64,000 bases of DNA from Segetibacter sp. (GCF_025963695.1 NZ_JAOQAH010000067.1:34727-98726); one strand, 5' to 3'; counted from the stretch's first letter, positions 25,566 through 34,924 are shown. The notes: generated by a model not told the origin, from the sequence alone. Translations and numbers: made by a program.

Positions 25566-25573
25566 CAAATATA
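25566..25573 (-). promoter_or_regulatory. -7 box of the hypothetical gene at 24835-25545
   Basis: The minus strand reads TATATTTG, a perfect TAnnTTTG match. It lies 20 bases before the ATG at 25545 and fixes that start. Confidence 0.5.
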
Positions 25574-25860
25574 CCGTTTGACGTAGAAAATGTAATAAAG
25601 GTTAAAATTATTATACCTTTTGACACAGGATATATAAAAAATCTTGTGCCACTCAGATTGTTAAAAGTAAAAATAAAAAAATGGGAGATGCGGTCAAAGT
25701 TCGCGCAGAAGTAGGAGTGGTTTCGCCGGCTTTTTTTTCTCTTTGCCGGAGTTGTTGTTTTGGTTTAACGCCAGGTGCTTTTTAATGACTGCAGGAGGAA
25801 AATATTCAACAGACTTTTTATTGCTTTTATTACAGTAGACAATTATGGCAACTTTAAGTT

Positions 25861-27318
25861 CTATTCTACTCTCTTTCCATTCTCCAACCTTATAAATTTT
25901 GTAACGCAGTCAGGAATTTCACTGGCATAATGTGACACATAAATAAGCGTTTTGTTTCCTGTTATACAAATCTCATTAATTATTTCTTTAAACATCGTTG
26001 TCTGCTCTTCATCCAAGCCTTGACCCGGTTCATCTAAAATTAACAGGGGAGGATTTTTTACAAGAGCCCGGGCAAGCAGTACAAGCCTTTGCTGGCTGTT
26101 GGATAGCTGGTTGAGAAATTTTCTTTGCAACAATTCTATTTTCAGTAATTGCATCCATTTTGTTACAAGCGTTGATTGCTGTTGGTTAATTTTTCTAAAT
26201 AGTCCTATAGTATCAAATAATCCCGAAGCAACAACATCAAAACAGTTCGTTCCTTTTTCAAAATACAAATGAAGTTCCGGTGAAACAAATCCGGTCTTCT
26301 TTTTAATATCCCAGATGCTTTCTCCGCTTCCACGCTTTCTATCAAATAAATAAATCTCGTTTGCATATGCTTGTGGGTTGTCAGCATTTACAAGACTAAG
26401 AAGGGTAGACTTGCCTGATCCGTTTGGTCCGGACAAAGACCATCGTTCGCCGTTTTTAACTTCCCAGTTTATATTATCTAAAATCTTATGGTCGTACTGA
26501 ATATTAACGTCCTTCATCTTCACTGCAAATTCAAACGGAGCATGTTTATTATTTGAAGTTAGCTGACGCAATAGTTCATGGTCAAATGACAGATCTTTTA
26601 CTGATGTAGCATGTGCATCATTCCATTTAGCTGCATTTACTCGTTCGGTTGTATATAAACCATCTTTTGAGAAAGATAAAACATTGGTAATAAAAAAAGG
26701 CAGGTGCGCGGCAGGTGTAACCATAATGATGTGAACTCCTTTTTTACCAATTTCGTTTAAAACATCTTCGAGCCTTTGCCGGCTTTTTACGTCGAGGCCG
26801 ATAAAAGGATTATCGAGTAATAAAAATGCAGGCTGCAGTAACAAGGCTTTTACAATTTGTAACCGTTTGTTTTCGCCGTTCGATAATTGTATGAGCCTTT
26901 CTGTAAACAGTTTTTTAATGTCGAACAATTCAGCTAATTCGGCCAGTTGTTCTTTTGTGGCTTTGTTCTTAGCGACTGTCTTTTGTAAATCTTCTTCAAC
27001 CGTAATTGCATCTTCGGCATCTTGCGAATTGAAACGTTGCTGGTAATAAAAATTGGTTGTGTTTGAGAGGTTTTTAAAATGGTGTTGTTGTTCAACCAAA
27101 ACAATTGTTTTGCTGGCAGCAGTATTATTGTTGTAAAGCAATACCCGGCCATTAAAATGTTGCCTTCCGGTAAGCGCTTTTAATAGTGTTGTCTTACCTG
27201 AACCGGCTGGTCCAACTATAGCCCATTGTTCTCCTTCTTGTACCGAGAAGCTAACCTTGTTTAGTATAGTTTGTCCAGCCTGTTGTACAGTAATAGAATC
27301 TGCTTTTAAAACGTTCAT
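25861..27318 (-). CDS. ModF-like ABC ATPase with two nucleotide-binding domains
   Basis: 485 residues with two ABC domains in one chain and no membrane segments. Domain 1 has Walker A GPAGSGKTTLLK, signature LSNGENKRLQIVKAL and Walker B AFLLLDNPF, where Asn replaces the usual catalytic Glu. Domain 2 has GPNGSGKSTLL, signature LSNSQQRLVLLARAL and LLILDEPGQGLDE. The layout resembles ModF/PhrA, once linked to molybdate, but no permease or molybdate gene is near. It is probably a soluble ATPase of unknown role. It is preceded by a dispersed repeat. Confidence 0.82.
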   Translation of the reverse strand: MNVLKADSITVQQAGQTILNKVSFSVQEGEQWAIVGPAGSGKTTLLKALTGRQHFNGRVLLYNNNTAASKTIVLVEQQHHFKNLSNTTNFYYQQRFNSQDAEDAITVEEDLQKTVAKNKATKEQLAELAELFDIKKLFTERLIQLSNGENKRLQIVKALLLQPAFLLLDNPFIGLDVKSRQRLEDVLNEIGKKGVHIIMVTPAAHLPFFITNVLSFSKDGLYTTERVNAAKWNDAHATSVKDLSFDHELLRQLTSNNKHAPFEFAVKMKDVNIQYDHKILDNINWEVKNGERWSLSGPNGSGKSTLLSLVNADNPQAYANEIYLFDRKRGSGESIWDIKKKTGFVSPELHLYFEKGTNCFDVVASGLFDTIGLFRKINQQQSTLVTKWMQLLKIELLQRKFLNQLSNSQQRLVLLARALVKNPPLLILDEPGQGLDEEQTTMFKEIINEICITGNKTLIYVSHYASEIPDCVTKFIRLENGKRVE

Positions 27319-27399
27319 TTAAGTTTGTTAAGAATGGCGAAATTAGGGCATGTAGGTACAAAGCTTTTCCGCGTACAAAGCTGAATTGAAAATATATAA

Positions 27400-27427
27400 G
27401 TACAAGGGAGTGACACAACGATGTTGA
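27400..27427 (+). repeat. Dispersed intergenic repeat, A core
   Basis: Contains AAGGGAGTGACACAACGATG, upstream of the ModF-like gene and after the Nudix gene. Confidence 0.8.
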
Positions 27428-27489
27428 AGGGCTATTTTCTGCTGATCCCAAAAAAAAGCAATAAGATACTAATGAATAGCGCTACGTGT

Positions 27490-27954
27490 TTAGTCGCCTG
27501 CTTTTTCTTTTAGCATCTTAACTACAACCTTATCAATTGGAAGCGATACAGACTCTTCGTTTAAATCGTTCCATTCGATCCAACGGAACACTTCAGACTC
27601 ACCCATTGGGTTGGCGACCTGGTGTGGTTCGAAATCAAATACAGCTGTTTTAGTTGCGAGAGGGATGGGGTCAGCAGCGTGAACAAAATAATAGATACTG
27701 ATAATCTGGTCGATATTATTGAAAGCGGAAATCTGGAAAAAATCTGTTGTATAAATGTGGTCACCAATAGTTATATCAAGGTCGGTTTCTTCTTTAAATT
27801 CCCTTTTCAGGCAATCGCGCGTTCCTTCTCCGAACTCTAGTCCGCCACCTGGAAACTTGGTGAAATAGCTGCCACGGATAAACTCGTCACTTACCAAAAT
27901 TCTTTTTTGGCTATCTGTTAAAATGCCGTAAACCCTCACGTTGAATAATGCCAT
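27490..27954 (-). CDS. Nudix hydrolase
   Basis: 154 residues. The Nudix box is GGGLEFGEGTRDCLKREFKE followed by ETDLDI, matching G-x5-E-x7-RE-x2-EE. It hydrolyses a nucleoside diphosphate-linked compound; the substrate is unknown. Its ATG overlaps the corA stop by one base (TAATG), so it is translationally coupled to corA. Confidence 0.85.
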   Translation of the reverse strand: MALFNVRVYGILTDSQKRILVSDEFIRGSYFTKFPGGGLEFGEGTRDCLKREFKEETDLDITIGDHIYTTDFFQISAFNNIDQIISIYYFVHAADPIPLATKTAVFDFEPHQVANPMGESEVFRWIEWNDLNEESVSLPIDKVVVKMLKEKAGD

Positions 27955-28904
27955 TATTTAAGTTTTGTTTTTCGCATACGGTCCACATACTTCCAGCTAA
28001 CCACCAACAATATGATAAAGGAAATGATGACAGGGATCCAAAAAGTATACGGGGAGTCTTTATAGGGTATGGGTGTATTCATGCCATAAATACTTGCTAT
28101 AAGCGTGGGCACAGTTAGTATTAGTGTAAGCCTTGTAAGGCGCTTTAAAACTTCGTTTTGGTTATTTGCAATAATGCTGGCAAAGGCATCTAAAGTTGAA
28201 CTTAAGATGTTGGTATAAATGTTTGCCATCTCAAGGGCTTGCGAATTATCTACGATCAGGTCGTTCAAAACTTCCCGCTCATCCTCATTAAGACCGAAGA
28301 AGTTTGTTCTTTCCAGCTTTATCATCAGCAGTTCGTTGCTGCGGAGTGCGGTAACGAAATAGACGAGGCTTTTTTGTATGCGTACGAGTTGGAGCAACTC
28401 TTCGTTGCGATTGGCATCGTACAATTTTTGTTCGAGCAGGTTTCTTCGTTGGTTTATCTCCTTCAGGTAATCCATAAAGTTGCTTACCACTTTTTCGAAA
28501 ATCTTCAACACCATTAAGTTCCGCTTATCGGGATGGCGCTTTTGAAAAGTGTTAAGAAACTTTTTAATCGCCCCGTTATCGAAAGAGTTAACGGTAACAA
28601 TGTGGTTGTGGGTTAAAATGATGCAAATAGGTATCGTGATATAAAATGCATCACTGTCATTAAAAGAGTTGTTTTCGGTAGGGGTTTTTATTACAATGAA
28701 CTTCACATTGTCTTCTAATTCGAACCGGGGTCTTTCATCTATATCAAGGGAGTCTCTTAAAAACGCTATCGGTATATCCAGTTCTTCACCCAGTTCAAAA
28801 AATTCTTCCTCTTTAAAGGGCGGAACAAGATTAACCCAGATACCGTTTTCAGGCTTGTCTATTTCTACAGTTTCGTTATTTACATTTTTAAAATATTGTA
28901 TCAT
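27954..28904 (-). CDS. corA: CorA-type magnesium/cobalt transporter
   Basis: 316 residues. The large cytoplasmic N-terminal domain is followed by two C-terminal membrane segments (roughly 252-275 and 285-306). The channel signature YGMN sits at the end of the first (IASIYGMNTPIPY). It forms pentameric Mg2+/Co2+ channels in the inner membrane. It is the first gene of a two-gene unit with the Nudix hydrolase. No Mg riboswitch-like leader was noticed upstream. Confidence 0.9.
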   Translation of the reverse strand: MIQYFKNVNNETVEIDKPENGIWVNLVPPFKEEEFFELGEELDIPIAFLRDSLDIDERPRFELEDNVKFIVIKTPTENNSFNDSDAFYITIPICIILTHNHIVTVNSFDNGAIKKFLNTFQKRHPDKRNLMVLKIFEKVVSNFMDYLKEINQRRNLLEQKLYDANRNEELLQLVRIQKSLVYFVTALRSNELLMIKLERTNFFGLNEDEREVLNDLIVDNSQALEMANIYTNILSSTLDAFASIIANNQNEVLKRLTRLTLILTVPTLIASIYGMNTPIPYKDSPYTFWIPVIISFIILLVVSWKYVDRMRKTKLK

Positions 28905-28989
28905 GGGAACAATGTGCTGATGGGCTACTGTGTTGAAGTGCTAATGATGTTGCGCCGATCTACAATTAGCATATTGGCAAATTAGCTAA

Positions 28990-29766
28990 TTAAATTTCTA
29001 TTTCACCTTTGTAAACATAAGTTGCCGGACCGCACAGCCATATGTCTGAAAAATGATCTTTCTCATCTTTTTGAAATTCAACCGCCAGATGGCCGCCTAA
29101 TGTTTCTACCTGCACCTTGTTAAAGCCCGTGTTATGGGCGCAAGCCAGGGCACTAGCAGTAACCCCGGTTCCGCAACTGAAAGTTTCGTTTTCAACACCA
29201 CGTTCATAAGTGCGAACATAAATATGTCCATGTTCAATTTCAACAAAATTTACATTAATACCTTCCTCCTTAAATTTTTTGCTGTAGCGTATTTGTTTGC
29301 CTTCTTCAAACACGTTGTATTTCTTTACGTCGTTTACAATCTTAACGTAATGTGGCGAGCCTGTATCTACAATGCAATTGCCGTCGTCTTCATCCATCTC
29401 ATTTACGTCTTTCATCTTTAGTCGAACCCAATCATTGTTTGCAAACGAAGCTTCGTGCGGCCCGTCAATAGCCAGGAAAGTATAATGGGGCTTTTTTATA
29501 CCCATATCATTGGCGAACTTAACGAGACAACGTCCTCCATTTCCGCACATAGTGCTTTCACTGCCGTCAGCATTGTAATACTTCATTTCGAAATCGTAAC
29601 CCTTCAATAAGTTTAAAAGCATCAGGCCGTCGGCCCCGATTCCAAAGCGACGATCGCACATAAACCTTATTTGCTGGGTTGTCAATCCGTTATATTGTTC
29701 ATTTCTGTTATCTAGTATAACGAAATCATTTCCTGTTCCCTGGTATTTAAAAAATTCGATGTTCAT
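28990..29766 (-). CDS. dapF: Diaminopimelate epimerase
   Basis: 258 residues. The start FFKYQGTGNDFVILDNR, the first catalytic cysteine in MCGNGGRC and the second in SCGTGVTASALACA identify DapF. It interconverts LL- and meso-diaminopimelate in lysine and peptidoglycan synthesis. It stands alone between corA and a nucleoside phosphorylase gene, all on the minus strand. Confidence 0.95.
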   Translation of the reverse strand: MNIEFFKYQGTGNDFVILDNRNEQYNGLTTQQIRFMCDRRFGIGADGLMLLNLLKGYDFEMKYYNADGSESTMCGNGGRCLVKFANDMGIKKPHYTFLAIDGPHEASFANNDWVRLKMKDVNEMDEDDGNCIVDTGSPHYVKIVNDVKKYNVFEEGKQIRYSKKFKEEGINVNFVEIEHGHIYVRTYERGVENETFSCGTGVTASALACAHNTGFNKVQVETLGGHLAVEFQKDEKDHFSDIWLCGPATYVYKGEIEI

Positions 29767-29950
29767 TTGTTTTTGTTATTAGTCGCAGGTTTTTACTTCG
29801 TTAGTCTCAAACTTTTGTTCGTTAACTGCTAGTTTTACAACACCTGTGTCGTCTCGCAATTTCCGTTACTCACCACCAACGATGTTACCGGTTGAACGGC
29901 CTATAATCATCGCCGCGCCCGCGGTTAACGTCTACCGGCGACTAGCCACG

Positions 29951-30826
29951 TTACATTCCACTGATTATCCCCAAAGACTTCTCAATCATATTGGCCACTG
30001 CCGCGTTTCCGTCTTTGCTAAATTCTTTTTTTATCCGGTTTGCTACTATCGTGCTTAAACTTAAACACTGATGCCCTAGCAATCTGCCGAGCCCATAAAT
30101 AGCACTTGTTTCCATTTCAAAATTCGTAATCCTGTGTTGTCCGAATGTAAACTCTGTCAGCCGGTCTATTAAGTCTGGGTTGGTAAGTCCCAGCCGCAAC
30201 ACTCTTCCCTGTGGACCATAAAAGCCTGGGCAGGTTATGGTGATGCCATGGTAAAAACCAGAGACAAAATGTTTTAAAACGGCAGACCCGGCTGAACTAA
30301 TGTATGGATGAGAAAAATTGCTGTTTAACTGCGTGTGCGCAACAAACTGTTGAATGATTTGCATCTCTTCGTCGTTGTTGTCGTGCTTGTAATAGTTCAG
30401 CAGATTGTCAATTCCCAACCCGTGGGTTGAGACAACAATACTATCTACCGGAATATCTTCCTGCAAAGCTCCCGATGTGCCTAAACGAATAATATTTAAG
30501 CGGGTAAGTTCTGGTTTAACCGTCCTGCTTTCAAAGTCTATGTTCACCAGCGCGTCCAGTTCATTTACCACAATATCTATGTTATCCGGGCCTATACCTG
30601 TTGAAACCACAGACAGTCTTTTATTGCCTATTGTTCCGGTATGTGTTACAAATTCGCGGTGTTGGCATTTATATTCAATGTTGTCAAAATGTTTGCTCAC
30701 CTCCTTTACGCGGTTGGGGTCGCCAACGGTTATCACAGTATTAGCCAGCTCCTCAGGCCTTACATCTAAATGATAAATCGCTCCTCTGCTGTTAATAATT
30801 AATTCGCTTTCGGCAATTTTAACCAT
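29951..30826 (-). CDS. Nucleoside phosphorylase (uridine phosphorylase-like)
   Basis: 291 residues, PNP/UDP family. VITVGDPNRVKEVSKHF supplies the phosphate-binding start of the fold, STGIGPDNIDIVVNELDAL the conserved phosphate site, and NFEMETSAIYGLGRLLGH the Met/Glu ribose-binding motif. It cleaves a nucleoside with phosphate for pyrimidine or purine salvage; uridine is likely but not proven. It diverges from pyrR across about 400 bases with two dispersed repeats, a sensible place near pyrimidine genes. Confidence 0.85.
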   Translation of the reverse strand: MVKIAESELIINSRGAIYHLDVRPEELANTVITVGDPNRVKEVSKHFDNIEYKCQHREFVTHTGTIGNKRLSVVSTGIGPDNIDIVVNELDALVNIDFESRTVKPELTRLNIIRLGTSGALQEDIPVDSIVVSTHGLGIDNLLNYYKHDNNDEEMQIIQQFVAHTQLNSNFSHPYISSAGSAVLKHFVSGFYHGITITCPGFYGPQGRVLRLGLTNPDLIDRLTEFTFGQHRITNFEMETSAIYGLGRLLGHQCLSLSTIVANRIKKEFSKDGNAAVANMIEKSLGIISGM

Positions 30827-30904
30827 GATATCTTTTAAAGTTGTTATGCAAAATTCGCTTCCTTTTTTTTGTTTTTTAATACCGGCTTTTGTTCTCTAAT
30901 AAAA

Positions 30905-30930
30905 CATTGTTGCGTCGCATTTCGTTCATC
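30905..30930 (-). repeat. Dispersed intergenic repeat, B core
   Basis: The plus strand reads CATTGTTGCGTCGCATTTCG then TTCATC. It is the left member of a pair with the copy at 31058. Confidence 0.75.
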
Positions 30931-31057
30931 AGCAAATCTTCAGGCGTCCTTTAACGTTCTGCTAATGATGGTTGCTTGTCTGTTATTCTGCTACGGCAAA
31001 AATAGGATAGATAATACGACATTTGAATTTTAAGAAAAGATGAATAAATGACTGAAA

Positions 31058-31085
31058 GTACAAGTGAGTGACACAACGATGCTGA
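31058..31085 (+). repeat. Dispersed intergenic repeat, A core
   Basis: Contains AAGTGAGTGACACAACGATG. It is the right member of a pair with 30905. Confidence 0.82.
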
Positions 31086-31236
31086 AAAGATATTGGGTGT
31101 CGGCAACAACAAAGTTATCATCTGCGAGAACGAACTTTCGTTTTTTTAACCCCCTTTTGCCAGAACTGTAAACGCTCTTGATAATTTACCTTTCTACTTT
31201 TACTTTCAATCTTCTACTTTTACCAAAATACTTTGT

Positions 31237-31761
31237 TTGAAGACTATTCTAACCGAACAACAAATTTCCCTAACCATTAAGCGCCTTGCCCACCAGGTGC
31301 TCGAGAATCATTTAGACCTTGTTGATACTGTCATTATTGGTTTACAGCCACGAGGCATTTTTGTAAGCGACAAAATTGTGGAAGAACTTAGAAGCAATTT
31401 AAAGGCTACGCGGGTCAACTACGGAATTTTAGATATTACCTTCTATCGTGATGACGTGAGGCGCGAAATAAAAGTGCCTAATAAAACAGATATTAATTTT
31501 AGCATCGAGAATAAAAAAGTAATATTAATTGACGACGTATTGTATACCGGCCGAACGATACGTGCAGCTTTAGATGCCTTGCTTGATTTTGGCCGTCCTG
31601 CAAAAGTTGAGCTGTGTGTGCTGATTGACAGAAGATTTAGCAGGCAATTACCCATTCAACCAGACTACGCAGGAAAAGTAATCGACGCCTTGATTTCGCA
31701 AAAAGTAATTGTAAAGTGGAAGGAGAAAGATGCAGTAACTGAAGTAGTGATTACAGAATAA
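31237..31761 (+). CDS. pyrR: PyrR: pyrimidine regulator / uracil phosphoribosyltransferase
   Basis: 174 residues from a TTG start, which yields the family N terminus MKTILTEQQISLTIKRLAHQ. The PRPP-binding motif VILIDDVLYTGRTIRAALDAL is clear. PyrR has weak uracil phosphoribosyltransferase activity and in many bacteria binds RNA to attenuate pyr operons. It precedes pyrB by 64 bases, the usual arrangement. No RNA target was seen. Confidence 0.92.
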   Translation: MKTILTEQQISLTIKRLAHQVLENHLDLVDTVIIGLQPRGIFVSDKIVEELRSNLKATRVNYGILDITFYRDDVRREIKVPNKTDINFSIENKKVILIDDVLYTGRTIRAALDALLDFGRPAKVELCVLIDRRFSRQLPIQPDYAGKVIDALISQKVIVKWKEKDAVTEVVITE

Positions 31762-31808
31762 GTTTTGCGTACTTGAATTTCAGCTACTTCTTATTAACCG
31801 ATACCTAT

Positions 31809-31816
31809 TAACTTTG
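31809..31816 (+). promoter_or_regulatory. -7 box before pyrB
   Basis: TAACTTTG matches TAnnTTTG. It ends nine bases before the pyrB ATG at 31826, suggesting pyrB also has its own short-leader promoter. Confidence 0.45.
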
Positions 31817-31825
31817 CCTCTTGAA

Positions 31826-32752
31826 ATGACACTTTCCACGCCGCACCTTTTAGGAATTAAAGATTTATTGCCAACTGACATCCGTTTAATTTTAGACACA
31901 GCTCAACAATTTAAAGACGTTTTACAACGGCCTGTCAAAAAAGTTCCTTCGCTTAGAGATATCACCATTGTTAACCTGTTCTTTGAAAATTCTACCCGCA
32001 CCCGAATTTCTTTTGAACTTGCAGAAAAGCGTTTAAGCGCCGATGTCTTAAATTTTACTACAAGCTCATCTTCGGTTGCAAAAGGCGAAACCATGTTGGA
32101 CACGGTAAACAACATTCTTAGCATGAAGGTAGACATGGTAGTGATGCGACACAGTGCAAGTGGTGCACCTCACTTTTTGGCCAAACATATTCCTGCTGCT
32201 ATTGTAAACGCAGGTGATGGAATTAATGAACATCCTACACAAGCTTTGCTCGACGCCTTTTCAATTGAGGAGGCAACGGGCGGACTACAGGGAAAGAAAA
32301 TTGCTATCATTGGAGATATTATGCACAGCCGTGTTGCTTTGAGTAATATTTACCTGCTTACCAAAATGGGAGCTGAAGTTACTGTTGCAGGACCGCCAAC
32401 TTTAATTCCAAAATTCATCAAAGAAGCATTCGGCGTACATGTAACCTATAACGTAAAAGAAGCGTTGGAATGGTGCGATGTTGCCAACGTGTTACGTATT
32501 CAACTTGAACGACAAAATCAACCTTTATTTTCTTCATTGCGCGAGTATAACCTGGCATTTGGTATTACCCGGAAGCTGCTGGATAGCATTCAAAAGAATA
32601 TTGTAATCATGCATCCCGGTCCTATCAACCGGGGTGTGGAACTGGATAGTGATGTAGCTGACGGCAACGAAAGTATTATTCTGCAACAGGTAGAGAACGG
32701 CGTAGCTGTAAGAATGGCCGTGTTGTACCTGCTATCAAACAGAGAAAGTTAA
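31826..32752 (+). CDS. pyrB: Aspartate carbamoyltransferase catalytic subunit
   Basis: 308 residues from the ATG at 31826; a TTG at 31814 is less likely. The carbamoyl-phosphate site NSTRTRISFELAEKRL, HPTQALLDAFSIEE and HPGPINRGVE are diagnostic. It commits carbamoyl phosphate and aspartate to pyrimidine synthesis. No pyrI regulatory subunit gene is adjacent. It is grouped with pyrR upstream and coaD downstream (57 bases). Confidence 0.95.
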   Translation: MTLSTPHLLGIKDLLPTDIRLILDTAQQFKDVLQRPVKKVPSLRDITIVNLFFENSTRTRISFELAEKRLSADVLNFTTSSSSVAKGETMLDTVNNILSMKVDMVVMRHSASGAPHFLAKHIPAAIVNAGDGINEHPTQALLDAFSIEEATGGLQGKKIAIIGDIMHSRVALSNIYLLTKMGAEVTVAGPPTLIPKFIKEAFGVHVTYNVKEALEWCDVANVLRIQLERQNQPLFSSLREYNLAFGITRKLLDSIQKNIVIMHPGPINRGVELDSDVADGNESIILQQVENGVAVRMAVLYLLSNRES

Positions 32753-32809
32753 GTAATTACCTATAATTGCTAAAAGTCCTTATTCCCTTCAATTGTTTAA
32801 TTCATAATT

Positions 32810-33298
32810 ATGCCCCGTATTTGTCTTTTTCCAGGAACTTTTGACCCCGTCACACTGGGTCATGTAGACATTATCAACCGGTCTTTAAATCTATTTGATA
32901 AGGTAGTTATTGGCATTGGAAAGAATTCAAATAAAACCCCGCTTTATTCCGCAGAAGAAAGGCTTTATTGGGTAAAAGAAATCTACAAGGACGAACCTAA
33001 AGTTGATGCTCTTGTTTATGAAGGGTTAACAGCAGACTGCTGCAAAAGGGTAGGAGCGAAGTTTATCTTAAGAGGCATTCGTTACGTAAATGATTTCGAA
33101 TACGAAAAAGCCATTGCTGACATGAACCGAAGCCTTGATGCTTCTATTGAGACCATCTTTCTCACCTGCCTGCCTCAGTATACTTCCGTAGCATCAACCC
33201 TCGTTAGAGATGTTATTAGAAATGGGGGCGACGTTTCGCAATTTCTCCCCAAAGTTGTGCTGAATTCGATAAAGGAAATGGAATTGGAGCATAAGTAA
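32810..33298 (+). CDS. coaD: Phosphopantetheine adenylyltransferase
   Basis: 162 residues, usual length. The nucleotidyltransferase motif FPGTFDPVTLGHVDII (T/HxGH), ILRGIRYVNDFEYE and the C-terminal SSTLVRD-like ASTLVRDVIRNGG identify CoaD, the penultimate step of coenzyme A synthesis. It is the last gene of the pyr unit. A short G/C hairpin (33314-33325) without a T run lies between it and the convergent E2 gene. Confidence 0.95.
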   Translation: MPRICLFPGTFDPVTLGHVDIINRSLNLFDKVVIGIGKNSNKTPLYSAEERLYWVKEIYKDEPKVDALVYEGLTADCCKRVGAKFILRGIRYVNDFEYEKAIADMNRSLDASIETIFLTCLPQYTSVASTLVRDVIRNGGDVSQFLPKVVLNSIKEMELEHK

Positions 33299-33425
33299 AT
33301 TGAAGAGTCACAAGTCGCGGGCGACCCCAAATCACAAGTAAAACGAGGGGATTAAAAACTACCGATGTACGATCAAGTAGCAAAAACCGGCCAAGCAATC
33401 GGCCATCAACCTACTGTACCCACCT

Positions 33426-34838
33426 CTACCACTCCCTTGCTACATCCCAATTTTCAAATTCTTTTGCCAATTCGGTAAGAAAGCTTGCTCCAACGCTTCC
33501 ATCAACAACCCGATGATCGTAGCTTAACGATAAGTACATCATATGCCTTATACCAATGGCATCACCTTCACTCGTCTCAATTACCATCGGGCGTTTTTTA
33601 ATAGCGCCAACGGCAAGGATGGCAACTTGTGGTTGGTTAATAATGGGCGTTCCCATTAAACTTCCAAAAGTGCCAACATTGGTAAGGGTAAAAGTTCCTG
33701 CATTTGTATCGTCCGGTTTCAACCGGTTACTTCTTGCAGCTTCAGCAAGGCTGTTTACAGATTTTGAAAGACCAACGAGATTAAGATGATCTGCATTTCT
33801 TATCACAGGAACGATTAGGTTGCCGGATGGAAGAGCAGTGGCCATTCCTATATTGATATCTTTTTTCAAAATTATTCTGTCGCCTTCAACCGAGCAGTTG
33901 ATATAAGGATACCGTTTTATCACCTTTGTTACGCAAGCAATAAACATTGGCGTAAATGTCAGTTTCACTCCCTCCTGTTTCTCGAATTGCTTTTTAACCC
34001 GCTCACGCCACATCACCATATTTGTTACATCAGCTTCAGAAAAACTGGTCACGTGCGGGCTGATCTGCTTGCTGGTAACCATGTGTTTGGCTATCATTTT
34101 TCGCATCCTGTCCATCTCTATGATCTCTACGTTTCCGGTTGAAGGAGAAAACGACGGCGACGTTTCGTGCACTGGCAAATCTCTAACCGGTTGCCTTGCC
34201 GGTGTTTGCAACCTCGGTTCATCTGCTTGTTCTGCAACTTCAAAAGGCTTAGAAAATCTGCCATCTTTTCTCGCTGCTACATATTGTAAGATGTCTTTTT
34301 TTGTCACCCTTCCTTCATTTCCGCTACCTTGAATATTTTCAAGCTCGGTCATTCCAATGCCTTCGCTAATAGCAATATTTAATACTAAAGGCGAGTAAAA
34401 CTTATTGTTTCCCTGCATGGTAATGTTAGTATTTGCAGGCAAGTGTGGTATAAAAGGAACAGGCTCTTCAAATGTATCATCGTCATCACGTTCCGTAGCA
34501 TGTTCGTGGGTGAAGGGTTCAAGTGGTTCATTGGTTTCAGCAATCACTTCAATGTCAGAACTTGCTTCTAACATTTCGGTCGTAACCGCTGCATCTGCTG
34601 TTGTTTCTATTCGGGCTATTACGGTTCCTATTGGTACAACTTCATTTTCACTAAATAATATTTCAGCCAATACACCTTCAGAGGTCGACGGAACTTCACT
34701 GTCTACTTTATCCGTTGCAATTTCCAATACTGTTTCATCCATCTTCACCGTTTCTCCAAGCTTCTTCGTCCACTTCAAAACAGTGGCTTCCATTATACTC
34801 TCTCCCAATTTGGGCATTACTAAGTCAACTAGAGCCAT
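33426..34838 (-). CDS. 2-oxo acid dehydrogenase E2 (dihydrolipoamide acyltransferase)
   Basis: 470 residues. An N-terminal lipoyl domain (1-80) holds the lipoylated lysine in ATDKVDSEVPS (Lys44). An acidic linker follows, then the E3/E1-binding domain (FYSPLVLNIAISEGIG ... GNEGRVTKKDIL) and the C-terminal catalytic domain with SYDHRVVDGSVGASFL (His and Asp of HRxxDG). It transfers acyl groups to CoA in a pyruvate, 2-oxoglutarate or branched-chain complex. The complex cannot be decided because E1 and E3 genes are not adjacent. Confidence 0.92.
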   Translation of the reverse strand: MALVDLVMPKLGESIMEATVLKWTKKLGETVKMDETVLEIATDKVDSEVPSTSEGVLAEILFSENEVVPIGTVIARIETTADAAVTTEMLEASSDIEVIAETNEPLEPFTHEHATERDDDDTFEEPVPFIPHLPANTNITMQGNNKFYSPLVLNIAISEGIGMTELENIQGSGNEGRVTKKDILQYVAARKDGRFSKPFEVAEQADEPRLQTPARQPVRDLPVHETSPSFSPSTGNVEIIEMDRMRKMIAKHMVTSKQISPHVTSFSEADVTNMVMWRERVKKQFEKQEGVKLTFTPMFIACVTKVIKRYPYINCSVEGDRIILKKDINIGMATALPSGNLIVPVIRNADHLNLVGLSKSVNSLAEAARSNRLKPDDTNAGTFTLTNVGTFGSLMGTPIINQPQVAILAVGAIKKRPMVIETSEGDAIGIRHMMYLSLSYDHRVVDGSVGASFLTELAKEFENWDVAREW

Positions 34839-34900
34839 ATCAAATGTGTTTGTTTTTTTAGTGAAAGAATTTTTGGTTCCTGCTTTATTCTTTCAATCAT

Positions 34901-34924
34901 CATCGTTGCGTCGCACTCTTGTAC
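34901..34924 (-). repeat. Dispersed intergenic repeat, B core
   Basis: The plus strand reads CATCGTTGCGTCGCACTCTT then GTAC, upstream of the E2 gene. Confidence 0.8.

Larger units (their letters stand above)
30827..31236. other. Divergent region before the pyr genes
   Basis: About 410 bases with two dispersed repeats of opposite orientation, 153 bases apart (30905 and 31058). No PyrR-binding hairpin or pyrimidine attenuator was recognised before pyrR. Confidence 0.4.

Noticed and set aside
29848..29872. A further dispersed-repeat copy
   Set aside because: Only loosely similar (GTCGTCTCGCAATTTCCGTT); the palindromic core is broken.
33314..33325. GTCGC-GG-GCGAC as a coaD/E2 terminator
   Set aside because: The stem is only 5 bp with a 2-base loop and lacks a T run.
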